DNA of 64,000 nucleotides from Chrysophaeum taylorii. Lineage: Eukaryota; Sar; Pelagophyceae; Pelagomonadales; Pelagomonadaceae. The stretch covers positions 186,001-250,000 of the forward strand of contig JAQMWT010000526.1 in assembly GCA_029834535.1 (NCBI GenBank), read 5' to 3'. Positions 49,115-59,442 of the stretch are shown in pieces. Both the position numbers and the translations under genes were made by a program. The notes under the pieces are model-generated. The model had not been told where the DNA came from. It saw only the letters and a list, made by a program, of their open reading frames with translations, and made no database searches. Position 1 is the stretch's first letter. Each line of letters opens with the position of its first letter.

Positions 49115-49647
49115 ATGGGACGACGGAAGAAGGGCCAAAAGTCCGCCAAGTCGTGCTTGGTCACCAAAAAGCAGAACGTCAAAAATAAAGCCGGGACATC
49201 TATGGGTGTCAAAGCTAGCGCCAAAGCTAAAGGGACCAAGCCGACGAAGACACAGAACATGTGGAGGCGCGCCGAGCGTGCCGCCATGGAGCGCGCACCG
49301 GCGAATGTGCGACGTGCGACCAAGCTCGAGCTTGCTCCTGCTTCTATCGACTTCAAGCCACCGATCTCAAGACGCGACGGCGAGGATGCCAAGTGGTTGT
49401 TCGATGTCGACGTCACTCGTGATGTATGTAAAGCTTTGATGTATTTCTGTCACAATGCCCTCAGGACAAGCTGCGGCGTGCACAGCCAACACGTATGGCG
49501 ACGCCGATCGGCTTCGCGGCGCTGCAAGAGGAGGAGGACGCTGATTTGGCACAGCAAGGGGGGCATTCGACCGAGCTTCCGTCCTTTCAGTTCGCACCAC
49601 CAACAATTGTTTTCTCGTCGGCAACCGACATCGACGCAGAGTTGTAA
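49115..49647 (+). CDS. Basic 163-residue protein, two exons, unknown function
   Basis: Exons 49115-49423 and 49465-49647 around a 41-nt GTATGT...CAG intron, phase 0. Exon 1 opens MGRRKKGQKSAKS and is rich in Lys/Arg for 70 residues, then RAERAAMERAPANVRRATKL and WLFDVDVTRD. Exon 2 continues KLRRAQPTRMATPIGFAALQ, an acidic patch and ends SSATDIDAEL. The basic N-terminus resembles nucleolar ribosome-assembly factors, but I recognise no family. Evidence that it is real: canonical splice sites, one open frame after splicing, and codon use like neighbouring genes. An upstream in-frame ATG at 49049 is possible. Confidence 0.6.
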
Positions 49648-50947
49648 CTGCGACACGTGCGCGGCTTACTAGAGGTCTGTTTCTTCGCGAAGCGTCTTTT
49701 TTTTTTTTTGCGGCGCGGTATTGAAATGGCTTCGGAGTTGCCCGTCTAAGAAGAAGGCCCTCTCGCTTGGGTTGCGCTCGGGTTGTTGTTATTGCTTGTT
49801 GTCGTACGTCGTGGGTTGCGCTCAGGATGTTGTTGTTGGTTCTTGTTCCGACGTCTTGGGCCTGAAGGAGTGAACGTAGGATCTGCTATGATTCCTTTCA
49901 CCGAGGTCGTCGTGTAAAGCGCCAAATGGAGAGCATGTAATGGTGCCTGCTTCTACCTACCTCGAAAGGCGGAGGCTAAGCTACGTCCGGGATGCTTGCG
50001 CCGAGGGTCTCGTCTGTGCGCCATCTTGCATGGGTTTACTGGGGCTTCAGTCCTAAGTTGATAAAGAACAAGAAACTAGGGCTGGCTATCAAGGGACGCA
50101 CGATCTCCATCCTTTGAGAGGAACAGAGTCTCCTCAAACACAGCAGGTCTCGCGGCCCTAGCTCCTCACACCTTACGTCACTTGCTTTCTCCTAACTAGC
50201 TTTCGGTGTGGTGAGTCGCGTCAAATTTAGTATCTAGTCCATGCGCCGAGGTCGAGTCAAGAGAGCCAAGCAAACTAGCTACGTCGCACATCAATCTAGT
50301 TAACGAATAATTGAGGTAACTAAGCATTTTGCTTACGAACACAGCTAAGATGATTTCAATGACGCTTTTCGACAGTTTGTTTTGACGATGGTTGCGATAC
50401 CTAGGGCATTACTGCGGGATTATGGTGGTGTTTCGTTATTGTGCGATAGAATTTGCAGTGACGACTGGCGACGCTGTTTGTGGTCATGACGCTCGCCTTT
50501 CGCCAGGTGGGTCGTGCCTAAATGCCTGATGGTGGTTTACATCGGTGGTTTCGACGGGGTGTTTGCTGTATGAGACGATGGCGAATTTTCGAAGTACTGG
50601 CTTGCGGTATGGTTTTGCTGTGACAACTTCTGGTGGTGGTTTGTGGTGATGGCGCTTACCTTGCGAATGAATGATCACATCCATCTACCTAACGATGTTT
50701 TGACGACGTTTTAAGACGACGGGGGTTTCGCTGCATGTGACGACGACGAGTGGTCGCTGTATTGGTTTGCGTTGGCGACTTGTGGTGATGGTGCCTAAAA
50801 ACTAGCATCCCCCTTTTTTCTACAATGTGCTTTCGGTGTGGCGGGTCACATTTAACTAACTTTATAGCTAATTTTGGTTTGGCTCTTTGAGCCGCGGAGT
50901 TGCCTCCTACAATCATAATACAACCCCTCCTCCTTTTCCAACAAAGG
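49648..50947. other. Gene-poor spacer with diffuse repeats
   Basis: No gene recognised. TTG/GTT-rich stretches near 49785-49850, and from about 50380 to 50800 a degenerate tandem pattern in which 'gacga.ggttgcg' and 'ttgtggtgatgg.gc' recur every 130-170 bp. A 'gctttcggtgtgg.g.gtc' motif appears near 50200 and 50828. Confidence 0.4.
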
Positions 50948-51704
50948 CAGCGTTGCACATTCACTAAGCTCTCCCCGTGAACACGGCTCACTTCACTAAA
51001 CAAGTCTAGTGAAGTGATGTGAAGTGAACACGTCGACCGAGTGAAGTGATGTGAAGTGACCTCTTTTTTTTTTTTAAACGCTGCGTGCGCCGGTCCCTGC
51101 CAGTTCCCGCGTTCGCGCCCGCTACTGCTCAAGCCTCGTACTCTAAGTTTCATTCGCGTTTTGGGGCGAAGGAGGGGTCGAGACCTGTGAGGGATATTTC
51201 TTGCATTAGATGATGTGAACGACCCCGGTGTCTTCATCTTCTTCTTCCTCAACATCCATCTCGGGAGAGTCACCGGGGATGGTACTCTCGGCGTCTTTGA
51301 ATTCGCTCTTGGCGAGGTCGCTGTACTTGATCCGAACCACCTCCATGAACTTCTTGTTCATGCGCAGCAGGGCAACTTTATCCGTCTCATCTGCGAGCAA
51401 GGTGTTTCCCTCGGTCAGTACGAGATTTCCCGCGCTCAAGCAGCGCTCACAGAAGCTCTGGGCGCTATGGGTACCAATCGAACCATTTGAGCCTCATCGA
51501 CATCATCCTCCGCCTCTTTTAAGTACCGCGGCTCCACCACTTTGCTCATGGGGTACAGGGCAAGTGTCGGACCGTCAGATTTCAGGCCTCGGTAAAGTGA
51601 ATGTGAAGTGAATACGAAGTTGACAAAATCAAAGTGAAGTGAATGTGAATGCGAAGTGAATTAGTGAAGTGAGCAAGTGATTGCTCAGTGAATGTGCAAC
51701 GCTG
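50948..51704 (-). mobile_element. hAT-family DNA transposon relic
   Basis: 757 bp. Terminal inverted repeats are CAGCGTTGCACATTCACT at 50948 and its complement ending at 51704. Flanks aacaaagg/aacagagt are an imperfect 8-bp target duplication, the hAT length. Subterminal GTGAAGTGA-type repeats occur at both ends (50995-51060; 51595-51690), as usual for hAT transposase binding. Inside is the C-terminal part of a transposase, so this is an internally deleted copy. Confidence 0.82.
51206..51478 (-). pseudogene. hAT transposase C-terminal dimerisation domain fragment
   Basis: The open frame reads AQSFCERCLSAGNLVLTEGN, then LLADETDKVALLRMNKKF, matching the hAT dimerisation signature (S-x-x-x-E-R-x-F-S-x-A-G-N followed by a helix). 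It ends in an acidic tail (EMDVEEEEDEDTG). The catalytic domain upstream is absent. Confidence 0.8.
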
Positions 51705-52869
51705 AACAGAGTGCTCTCTGCGTGGTTGGCTACTTCTATGTTCTTCTCTCTCTTCTTATTACTTTCTCGCTCGATCTCCTCTTTTATTCTCCTCATTTCT
51801 TAGTAAGCCTTGTTTTATACACAACGTGCTTTCTCCATCGTGGATCGCATCTAACTACCTAGCTCTCCATCGTGGATCACATCTAAATACCTAGCGTTCT
51901 GATTTTCTTGGGATTCCTTATTTTGACTCTTTGAGCTTGGAAGTTGCGAGCCACCAAAAAAAAATAGCTACTACACCTTTGTTGACTCTTAAATTCAGGG
52001 AAAATGTGAATGACAAATAGCCTCCGAGGTCGACGTCGAAAACGCCTACCTAACTTACAGCTGGCGGTTCTGCTTGGAGTCCTTGCGCCGAGGTGGATGC
52101 CGAAAAGGCGCAATTCAAGAATCGATCAACTAGGTTTAACGTCACGCTTCTCGGCATGGCAGGTCACATCCCACTTTGCAATCAGAAATATTGCAGCCTA
52201 AAAAGTCGCCGAAAAAGATTGACAGCAGGTTTAGCCGCGGCCGTTGCCTTGGGCCGCATGCGTGTGCGGCGTTAGTTACTCGCGAAGACATTATTTTGGC
52301 CTGTGACACTACTGTAAGCCACACTGTTTCTGCCTTTAAATCCTTTTTACAATGTTGAATGACGTCGCTGTCTTGACCGTCATGGCTGGTAGTGCCAATG
52401 GCAAAACACGAATGTCAGCACCATGAGAAGCAGAAAGAAATTTCAATTACCCAGTCGCGAGGCATTGCAATGTGAAAATGGCTCGCGGGCAAAGGAAAGT
52501 TCCTACTCCCAAGAACGTTGCTAGCGGTGATCCGAGAAATCTACTAACCGCCCGCTTAAAGAGTTGGGCCTCTGGCAGTGCCACACAGGCCGGCGGAGTG
52601 AGTGGATATCATAGGGTGCGGCGGCAGGCATGGAGCTTTATTGCTATGCCCCGCGCATCTGTGAGTTGGTGATGACCGAAAAATGTTGTGCGGCATGCCC
52701 TTACGGAAGAGCGCACGTAGTGATTGTCTTGGAACAAAACCAGAGTTGAGTCGCGCGATAGCGTCTGGCTGCTTAAGAGGCAACTGCAGAGCTGGCAAGA
52801 TGCGGAACTCGCCGAGTACGGAGTGAGTATTGAATGCCAAGGTAACGCCGAAAGATATTCGTGGGAGCT
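51705..52869. other. Spacer with possible decayed coding fragments
   Basis: No certain gene. A plus-strand frame from about 52476 (MARGQRKVPTPKNVASGDP) and a Cys-rich frame at about 52628-52747 (MELYCYAPRICEL, then TEKCCAACPYGRA) look coding-like but can be joined only by removing 17 bp, so they are not annotated as a gene. 'Catcgtggatc.catcta' recurs near 51838 and 51868. Confidence 0.3.
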
Positions 52870-53589
52870 TCAGACCCACTGCCTGGGGTTGGATTGCAAG
52901 AGCACGCAGCCGTCATTCATTGAGAGGAGGCACCGCGCGGCGTCGGTAAGAGAGAGCATGTCGTTGCCAAACTTGCTCGTGGCCGGAGTTGATGGTGTGG
53001 ATGTGTCCTCGTTTTCGATCTGGCCATGACGGTTGATGGAGACGGAGACATAGCGCAAATCGGACGGCATGATCTTGGCCTGGGTCTGGCGATGGTTCAT
53101 CGTGGTTGGGGTGAGGGCAAGCCGACGGCGCGCCACGCGCGGTGTCCCTCCATCACCCTTGAGCGGCGCTTCGCGCTTTTTCCTTCGCACCAAAGGGCGG
53201 AGCGAGAGCAAGCCTTCGAGTTCGGTGCAAGCTGGATCGCCCGCGACCTTGTGATAACAAACAATGCGGTCCAGCCGGTCATGCGCCGCATACGAGCGAT
53301 GGTATCCAAACTGTACTGAGTGCATTCAAGGCGCGCGACAGGTATCAAGCCACTCACGTTGTTGAGCTGCCGTTGGAAAGACGAGAATTTCGATGTTTTG
53401 TAGTACCGCGGTAGAGCTTCCTGCGTGTAGTCGTCAGATGCAAAATGTTCAATGGACTAGTCGTGCCTCAAGCTTCGCAGGATCAGGTATGATGATGACG
53501 CCACGGTCCCAAATAATATCAGGGATCTCCTCTAGCATCTTCTTAAGCTGGCGCATGAAGGCGGTCGTCCCCCGGCCGTTTCCCTCCAT
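52870..53589 (-). CDS. Heat-shock-factor-type DNA-binding protein
   Basis: Three exons: 53458-53589, 53358-53420, 52870-53310, with GT-AG introns of 37 and 47 nt, all phase 0; 211 residues. The joined N-terminal 90 residues form an HSF DNA-binding domain: FMRQLKKMLEEIPDIIWDRG, IIIPDPAKLEARL, ALPRYYKTSKFSSFQRQLNN (the recognition helix SSFQRQLN), FGYHR, then VCYHKVAG and LVRRKK. The form SFQRQLN is the one common in diatoms and other stramenopiles, which have large HSF families. No clear heptad trimerisation region follows; the rest is low-complexity with a hydrophobic C-terminus. It may be a small, monomeric-type HSF. A further 3' exon cannot be excluded. Confidence 0.85.
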
Positions 53590-53851
53590 GGCGGTCCTCT
53601 TCGCGTCGCCGAGTTGTTCGAACCGTGAGTGTGGAGCGGTGGCTTCGTGTGAATGACGTCTAGTATGTATACCGCAATTTGATTTTCACGAAAGTCTGGA
53701 AACCGCCGCTGAAACAGTTCACTAAAAAGATCCTTAGATCCGTTGAAAAGATCCCGAAAAAAATTCTGATTGAGCTCATGGGATATAGATATAATTCATG
53801 CCAGTGGTATTCTGGCTAGTAGAGTAAACCTTAGAAAAGCCCTGGCTTAGA

Positions 53852-54439
53852 TTAAAAGAACCAGACTCGGCCTATTTTTTCGTCGTCGGCGGGTTCGGCG
53901 CAGAGCGTGCCGGTGTCGGCCGACTGGACCGCGCTGAGGGTGTCAGATTTGGCCTCAATGGCGTCCTGCAGGGTCTTGACGTGGACCGCTTTGTCGCCCT
54001 TGGGCTCGGCGACGCCGAAGTAGCGGAAGAGGATGGAGGTGATCTCGCGGACTGTGATCTTCGTGACGTCGTTGCCTTTGGATTTGAGTTTGGCGACGGC
54101 CTTAGGCACGATGCCGAGTAAACTGGCTTGCTGAGCTTCCTTTTTCGACTTTTTCTCCGCTTGGCTGATGCGCGTAACCTCGGAGACCGAAGAAGGCGAG
54201 TCTCGCGGCGCGTTCGAGCTGGGCGATACGGTCTGTGGATCGTTGGCGACGCCGCAGTGCGCCTTGACGATGCAGAGGGTGTCGAGCTTGCGCGCGGCGA
54301 GCTTCTGAGTCGCCCCTTTGCCGCCGGTGACTTCCATGATCTCGTGGCACGTCAGGTCCTGGGCCGTCGATTTGAAGATCTTCTTCTGCACGTCGGTATT
54401 CTCGAGGCCGGGGCGCTTCCGCCAGTGCGGCGGTAGCAT
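53852..54439 (-). CDS. Hypothetical 195-residue protein
   Basis: Not recognised. Opens MLPPHWRKRPGLENTDVQKK. A Lys/Ala-rich helical middle (QAEKKSKKEAQQASLLGIVP) leads into LKSKGNDVTKITVREITSIL and FRYFGVAEPKGDKAVHVKTL, which looks like a small globular helical domain, then a variable acidic tail. Four cysteines without zinc-like spacing. GC-rich codon use matches host genes rather than the retroelement. The ATG at 54439 is the first in frame. Context gives no clue beyond lying in the gene-poor zone next to the HSF gene. Confidence 0.5.
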   Translation of the reverse strand: MLPPHWRKRPGLENTDVQKKIFKSTAQDLTCHEIMEVTGGKGATQKLAARKLDTLCIVKAHCGVANDPQTVSPSSNAPRDSPSSVSEVTRISQAEKKSKKEAQQASLLGIVPKAVAKLKSKGNDVTKITVREITSILFRYFGVAEPKGDKAVHVKTLQDAIEAKSDTLSAVQSADTGTLCAEPADDEKIGRVWFF

Positions 54440-55579
54440 GGGGGCCTACGGACGAGTCTTTGATGGTCTTCTCGCCTCTAGAAGTCCTGATTAAGCAGAG
54501 TCTTTTATTGGAGTCAATATTTTATTAATGTCTCACGAGGCGAAATATTAGTCGTCCCCTAGAAACTTTTAAACACCCCTGTCGACTTGAATCTTGGCGA
54601 TTTAGCTGCGCGCAGAGGGGCCCAAGGCGCGTCGTTTGCGCACATAAAAACCACCTGTTGCCCACACACACCCGCCCCCTGAATTTCGGCGCGCTTTCGG
54701 TGGTTCTTAAAATTGAAGGTTTACTCTACTTTGCAGATCCCTGCGAGCGTCCTTGCCGCTCTGAAAACTCGGGAAAGTGCACGAAAGCTTGTATTTAGGT
54801 TGCAAGAGCAGCACGGGTGCCACACGGACGTCTGTTCGATGGCCCGTCTCTAGAAGTCTCGATGAAGCGGAGTTCGAAATTACTTAAGCGTGTTTTCGCG
54901 ACGTGCTATCAATCAACGTATGACGGGGCGATTTTAGTTGGACACTAGAAATTTTTTTTCACACACCGTCGGATTGAACCTTCGAAATCAAGCTGTGCGT
55001 AGAGCGGCGCAAGGCGCGTCGTTTGTCCACGTAAAAGCCACCTGGTCCCAACACACCTAGCCCTCTGTAGCGGCGAAACGGGATAGGCTTCTCCGGACGA
55101 TAAAAGCCGATTTTAGCTAATTATGGGCATGCTGTCACAGAGGCCAGCACTATGCTTGGGGTGAAGGCTCATGCGCCACGGGACCAGAATCACAGGGCGT
55201 TCAGCGGAGGAGGCAAGGAGAGGAGTATTACGGGCGAGTTTGTGGTCTTCTGTCGCCATGTCTCACGGTCTTTGAGCGAGGGAGTAGCACGCCTCTTCGT
55301 TGGTAGTATATGGAATTTGCGGAGTACTCTGTTCAGATCCCGGCCGTGAAATACGAAGTGTGAGGATCCGCGGGGGCCTTATCAAGCGCACCAGGAGGAG
55401 AGCATGGACCCACCGGACGAGGGGGGCGGCACCAGGGCACGCGTGTAGCAATGTTCATTATTGCGTACGCAGCGGAGTTAACGTCGGCGCGATCTCTCGA
55501 GGATCGATCCCGCACTCGTCGTCGTCGTCGTCGTCGTCGTCAGAAAATAAAAACACAGCACAGCTTGTATCGTAGATGA
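54440..55579. other. Spacer dominated by an old tandem duplication
   Basis: No gene recognised apart from the duplicated segment listed separately. A (GTC)n run lies at 55517-55541 just before the EIPR1 stop codon. Confidence 0.45.
54460..55085. repeat. Imperfect tandem duplication, about 380-bp spacing
   Basis: 54460-54690 and 54840-55085 align with many substitutions and indels: shared landmarks are 'gatgg.c...tctctagaagtc', 'gctg.gcg.agag.gg', 'caaggcgcgtcgtttg..cac.taaaa.ccacctg' and 'cacac'. Neither copy is coding. Confidence 0.75.
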
Positions 55580-56809
55580 CTAGAGGAGAATTTTATATTT
55601 TTCGGGCGAGGGTACGTGGTTGAGGACGACGCGGCCGTCGTAGGAGAGCGAGGTAAAGGCCCAGGCGTTGCAGGCGGACCACGCGAGGCTGTAGACCGAA
55701 TCGTCGTGGAGATCGAAGGTTCGGACGCAGACGTCGGCCGCGGTAGCCTCGGTCGAGGGTCGCTCGGGCACGTCGAGGTCGTCGTCGTCGTCGTCGTCGT
55801 CGGTAGCACCTCCGCGCGGTTCGTCGTCGTCGTCGTCGTCGTCTGCTGGGGTATCGCCGAGCTCGAGGAGGGGGGCGGAGGAAATGGAGGAGACGCGCCA
55901 GAGATTGACGAGGCGATCCGTGCCGGCGGAGACGAGGAGCTGGTCGTGGAAGCGGTTGTACTTGACGTTGGTGACCCAGTGAGAGTGACCGCCCGAGAGG
56001 ATCTTAAGGGGGGCATCGGCGCGCGTGTCCCAAAACTTCACGCAGCCGTCGTCGCCGGACGTCGCGAGGCAGAAGGGTTTGTTGGGGTTGTAGTCGACGT
56101 CGAGGCACGCGCCGTCGTGCGGGCTCTCCACGTGCTTCGCGGGCGTCTTGAGGCGCGCGTCGAAAACTCTGACGTCGACGACGCCCGCCACGGCGATCTC
56201 GTCGGCCGCGTGCGGGGACCAGGCCGCCGCGGTCGGTCTCGCGACCTCCAACCTACTGTGTTCACCGCTCTCGACGTCCCAGACGAAGAGAGAGGACTCG
56301 TCGATCGTCGCGAGCGCGCGAGGTCTGTCGTGCTCCTTGGGGCACCACACCGCGCACGGCGTCCTGGCGTTGCCGAGGTTCGTGCGTGGCGTCAGCGAGC
56401 CGACACCGGCCGACTCGCCGCGATGCGCCCAGCCGTCCTGGGGGGGGGCGATGTTGTGGTCGTCGTCGTCGTCGTCGTCGTCGTCGTATCGCGGTCTCGC
56501 GCCCCAGCCGCTCACGTCACAGGACCACAGCCGCGTCTCGCATCCCTCGGCCGTCGCCCCGCACGTGACCAGAAGTGTCGCATCGTAGGGGGACGGCGAC
56601 ACGCACACAACCTCGGCGGGGTGCTGGATCGACCCGACGCACGACAACGCGTTGGACTCTTCGTCGAAGTCGATTACCTCGATCACGTTCTCTTCGCGCA
56701 CGCTACACGTCCCGACCATGAACCGGTGTCGGCTTGGATCCCCGACGACGGCGGCCAGGGCGCGCGCTTGGTACTTGGCCGTGTACACCGTGCTCGACGT
56801 CGAAAACAT
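55580..56809 (-). CDS. EIPR1: EIPR1/TSSC1-type WD40 protein
   Basis: A 409-residue seven-bladed WD40 protein homologous to EARP/GARP-interacting protein 1 (TSSC1), which in animals acts with the EARP and GARP tethers in endosomal recycling and dense-core vesicle traffic. Diagnostic are the start VYTAKYQARALAAV, FMVGTCSVREENVIEVIDFD, HWVTNVKYNRFHDQLLVSAG with VSSISSAPLLELG, and the end SVYSLAWSACNAWAFTSLSY followed by KYKILL. Asp runs encoded by GAC repeats sit in two loops. The start is the ATG at 56809, because the next in-frame codon upstream is GTG. It is head-to-head with the kinesin gene, 101 bp between ATGs. Confidence 0.9.
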   Translation of the reverse strand: MFSTSSTVYTAKYQARALAAVVGDPSRHRFMVGTCSVREENVIEVIDFDEESNALSCVGSIQHPAEVVCVSPSPYDATLLVTCGATAEGCETRLWSCDVSGWGARPRYDDDDDDDDDHNIAPPQDGWAHRGESAGVGSLTPRTNLGNARTPCAVWCPKEHDRPRALATIDESSLFVWDVESGEHSRLEVARPTAAAWSPHAADEIAVAGVVDVRVFDARLKTPAKHVESPHDGACLDVDYNPNKPFCLATSGDDGCVKFWDTRADAPLKILSGGHSHWVTNVKYNRFHDQLLVSAGTDRLVNLWRVSSISSAPLLELGDTPADDDDDDDEPRGGATDDDDDDDDLDVPERPSTEATAADVCVRTFDLHDDSVYSLAWSACNAWAFTSLSYDGRVVLNHVPSPEKYKILL

Positions 56810-56910
56810 CGCGGCGGCGACAGGGATAGGAGGGTATCCGGGAATGAGGGTTTGGGAATGCACATCCCGGCCGGCCGGCCGGCCGTTAGGCGTTGGAAGA
56901 AGAAAGAAAG

Positions 56911-59442
56911 ATGAAGGGGCGGTGGCAGCACTACCAGAACGTGGAGGTGAGGGTGCGGGTGCGTCCCGGATCGGGAGAGCGCGCGCTGACGATCGACGCG
57001 AACGCGCGCACCGTCGCGCTCAAGGAAAAGCGGTTCGAGTTCGACCACGTGTACGGGGAAGCGGTGGGTCAAGGCGAGATCTACGATAGCGCGGTGGCAC
57101 CGCTCGTCCAAGGCGTGCTGGAAGGATTTAACGCGACCGTGCTGGCCTATGGCCAGACTGGATCCGGCAAGTCGTATACGATGGGCTGCGAGAAAGGGAG
57201 CGAGGGTATCGTGGCGCGCGCGCTGCGCGACATCATCGCGCGCGCGTCGGTGCGGATTTCCTACATCGAGATCTACAACGAGGAGCTGAGAGATCTCCTT
57301 GCGCCTAAGAAACGACCATGCGTGCGCGAGCGCGTGGATGGGGGCGTGTTCGTCGCCGACGCGAGCGAGGTTCCGGTCGGCAGCATCGACGACATTGGAC
57401 GGATTCTGGAGAGGGGCGCCGCAAACCGCGCGACGGAAGGCACCGCGCTGAACGACGCGTCGAGCCGCTCGCACGCCGTCCTGACGGCGACCGTCGAGAC
57501 GCGGCGATCCTTCGTCAACAACAACGAGGACAGCGTGGCCGACGACGCGCGCGGCTCGCAACAACTTGCCGTCGTGCGGTCCAAGATGCACATGGTGGAC
57601 CTCGCCGGTTCGGAACGGGCGCGCCGCAGCGGCGCCGAGGGCCAACGCTTCAAGGAGGGCGTCCACATCAACGCAGGGTTGCTGGCACTGGGCAAGGTCA
57701 TCTCGGCGCTGTGCGACGCGCAGGAGAAGATGGCGGCAGCCGACGACAGGACGCGCGCCAATCCCGTCGCGGCCGACAAGCTGCGACGCGCCGCCGAGGC
57801 CACGCACGTGCCGTATCGCGACTCCAAGCTCACGCGGCTGCTGCAAGACTCTCTCGGGGGGCGCGCGAGGACAGTCATGATTGCGTGCGTCTCTTCCGAG
57901 CCCAGCGACGCGCACGAGACGGCGACGACGCTGACCTACGCGTCGAGGGCGCGCCGTATTCGCAACGCCGTCGCTCGGAACGCGACCCTCGTGCTCTCGG
58001 CCGTACCGGCGGCGGAGGAGGAGGCCCTGCGCGGCCGGTGCGCCGCGCTCGCCGCCGAGACGCGCGAACTCAAGGCTCGCTTGGCACATTGTTCTCCCGA
58101 TCGCGCGCTCGGCGTCGCCGACGCCGAGCGCGAGCTCCGAGCGCTCAGGGCTGGACTCGAGCGCGTCGCCAGGGAGCCGAGCACGCCGCACCACACGACG
58201 CAGTCGCTACGAGAAATTCTTGGCGTGGTTCATCGTCATCATCAATCGCGCGATCGGTCGGGCGAGGACGACGACCTCGCGGCGCAGCTCGCGGCGGCGC
58301 GAGAGGACCTCGACAAGGACGAGGCGGTGTTCTCGCAGCACGCGAGCAGAGCCGAGGCAGCCGAGGCGGCTTTTGCCGCGTTACGAGCGCAGTGCGACGG
58401 GTTGGTTGCAGATCATCATCATCGGAAAAAAGCGATCGAACGCGACGTCTCGAGCGCCAAAGCTGCCAAAGATTCGGGCGAGGATCGGTTGCGCGTCCTC
58501 GACGACGAGATCGCCAGCAAGCGGGAGTGCATTTCGGCGCTCGAAGCCTCGGAACACGCGGCGGAACTCGCCGTTCGGAGGTATAGGGAGCGCGTCGCTA
58601 CGCTCGAGCGAGAGGCGGGTGACCTACGGGAGCGCGTGCGGGACGGCCTCGCGGTCGGCGCGGTCGACGAGTCGCAGCAGCTCCGCTTTGTCAGCAAGCT
58701 TGGTGAAAACGTTTCCGAGCTTGGGGGGCTGCGTCAGCAGAAGCAAGAGTTGCGCCGCGTCGAGGGACTCCGCCGGGAGTCAGGAGAAACGCTGCGCTCG
58801 CTCGCCGCACACGTCGATCAACTGACCGCCGAGCGCGATGCCGTCGCCACCAGCGTCGCCGAAGCGCGCGCGCTTCACCGCGATCTTACCGCCAAGCTGC
58901 ACCAACTCGCAGCGTGCCCTGCCGCGGTCCCACTAGGTGTCGCTTCCAAGAAGCATGCGTGGATGGACGAAGACGACGACAAACTCGAGAAGCGCGCGGC
59001 GAGGTGGCTAAAAAGGCGGATCGATGATGTTGTTGGCATTACGCGGCGCCAAGATCCGACGATGGACGGCGAACCGACGCCCTACGAGGCGCTGGCGCGG
59101 CTCGAGACCGACGTCGTCGGACTCGCACCCAAGCGCCAGCTCGCCGTCCTCGTCGAGGCCTGCCGCCAGCTCGTCGCGTTGAGGGTCGCGCGCCACGAGG
59201 ACGCCGCGGCGCTCGCGCTCGCGCGCAAGATGGCGACCCAGTTGCGGTCCGAGCGTCGAGACTTGAAGAAGAACCTCGACGACGCGCTCCAAAGACAAGC
59301 AACACCCCCCGTTGTGGTGCAGGAGTACGAGGCCAAGATCGAGTTTCTTCTCCGAGAGCTCAAACAGCACGAGACACCCCACCGGAAAATGGCGCCGGAA
59401 GCGTCCGCGGGGAGTAGCCAACGAGGAGCTAGCCCACAATAG
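56911..59442 (+). CDS. Kinesin, N-terminal motor (kinesin-4-like)
   Basis: An 843-residue single-exon plus-end-type kinesin. Motor domain residues about 8-353: P-loop GQTGSGKSYTMG (81 onward), switch I NDASSRSHAV, switch II VDLAGSERARRSG, and VPYRDSKLTRLLQDSLGG with TVMIACVSSEP and the neck-proximal TLTYASRARRIRNAV. The phrase order and RDSKLTRLLQDSLGG resemble kinesin-4/KIF21, but class assignment is tentative. The stalk is long discontinuous coiled coil with a break near residues 670-710. No C-terminal WD40 or zinc domain. The ATG at 56911 begins MKGRWQHYQNVEVRVRVRPG. Confidence 0.93.
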   Translation: MKGRWQHYQNVEVRVRVRPGSGERALTIDANARTVALKEKRFEFDHVYGEAVGQGEIYDSAVAPLVQGVLEGFNATVLAYGQTGSGKSYTMGCEKGSEGIVARALRDIIARASVRISYIEIYNEELRDLLAPKKRPCVRERVDGGVFVADASEVPVGSIDDIGRILERGAANRATEGTALNDASSRSHAVLTATVETRRSFVNNNEDSVADDARGSQQLAVVRSKMHMVDLAGSERARRSGAEGQRFKEGVHINAGLLALGKVISALCDAQEKMAAADDRTRANPVAADKLRRAAEATHVPYRDSKLTRLLQDSLGGRARTVMIACVSSEPSDAHETATTLTYASRARRIRNAVARNATLVLSAVPAAEEEALRGRCAALAAETRELKARLAHCSPDRALGVADAERELRALRAGLERVAREPSTPHHTTQSLREILGVVHRHHQSRDRSGEDDDLAAQLAAAREDLDKDEAVFSQHASRAEAAEAAFAALRAQCDGLVADHHHRKKAIERDVSSAKAAKDSGEDRLRVLDDEIASKRECISALEASEHAAELAVRRYRERVATLEREAGDLRERVRDGLAVGAVDESQQLRFVSKLGENVSELGGLRQQKQELRRVEGLRRESGETLRSLAAHVDQLTAERDAVATSVAEARALHRDLTAKLHQLAACPAAVPLGVASKKHAWMDEDDDKLEKRAARWLKRRIDDVVGITRRQDPTMDGEPTPYEALARLETDVVGLAPKRQLAVLVEACRQLVALRVARHEDAAALALARKMATQLRSERRDLKKNLDDALQRQATPPVVVQEYEAKIEFLLRELKQHETPHRKMAPEASAGSSQRGASPQ

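Noticed and set aside
53420-53460. Apparent one-base frameshift in the HSF gene
   Set aside because: A 37-nt GT-AG intron at 53421-53457 restores both frame and the normal HSF domain length, so no damage needs to be assumed.
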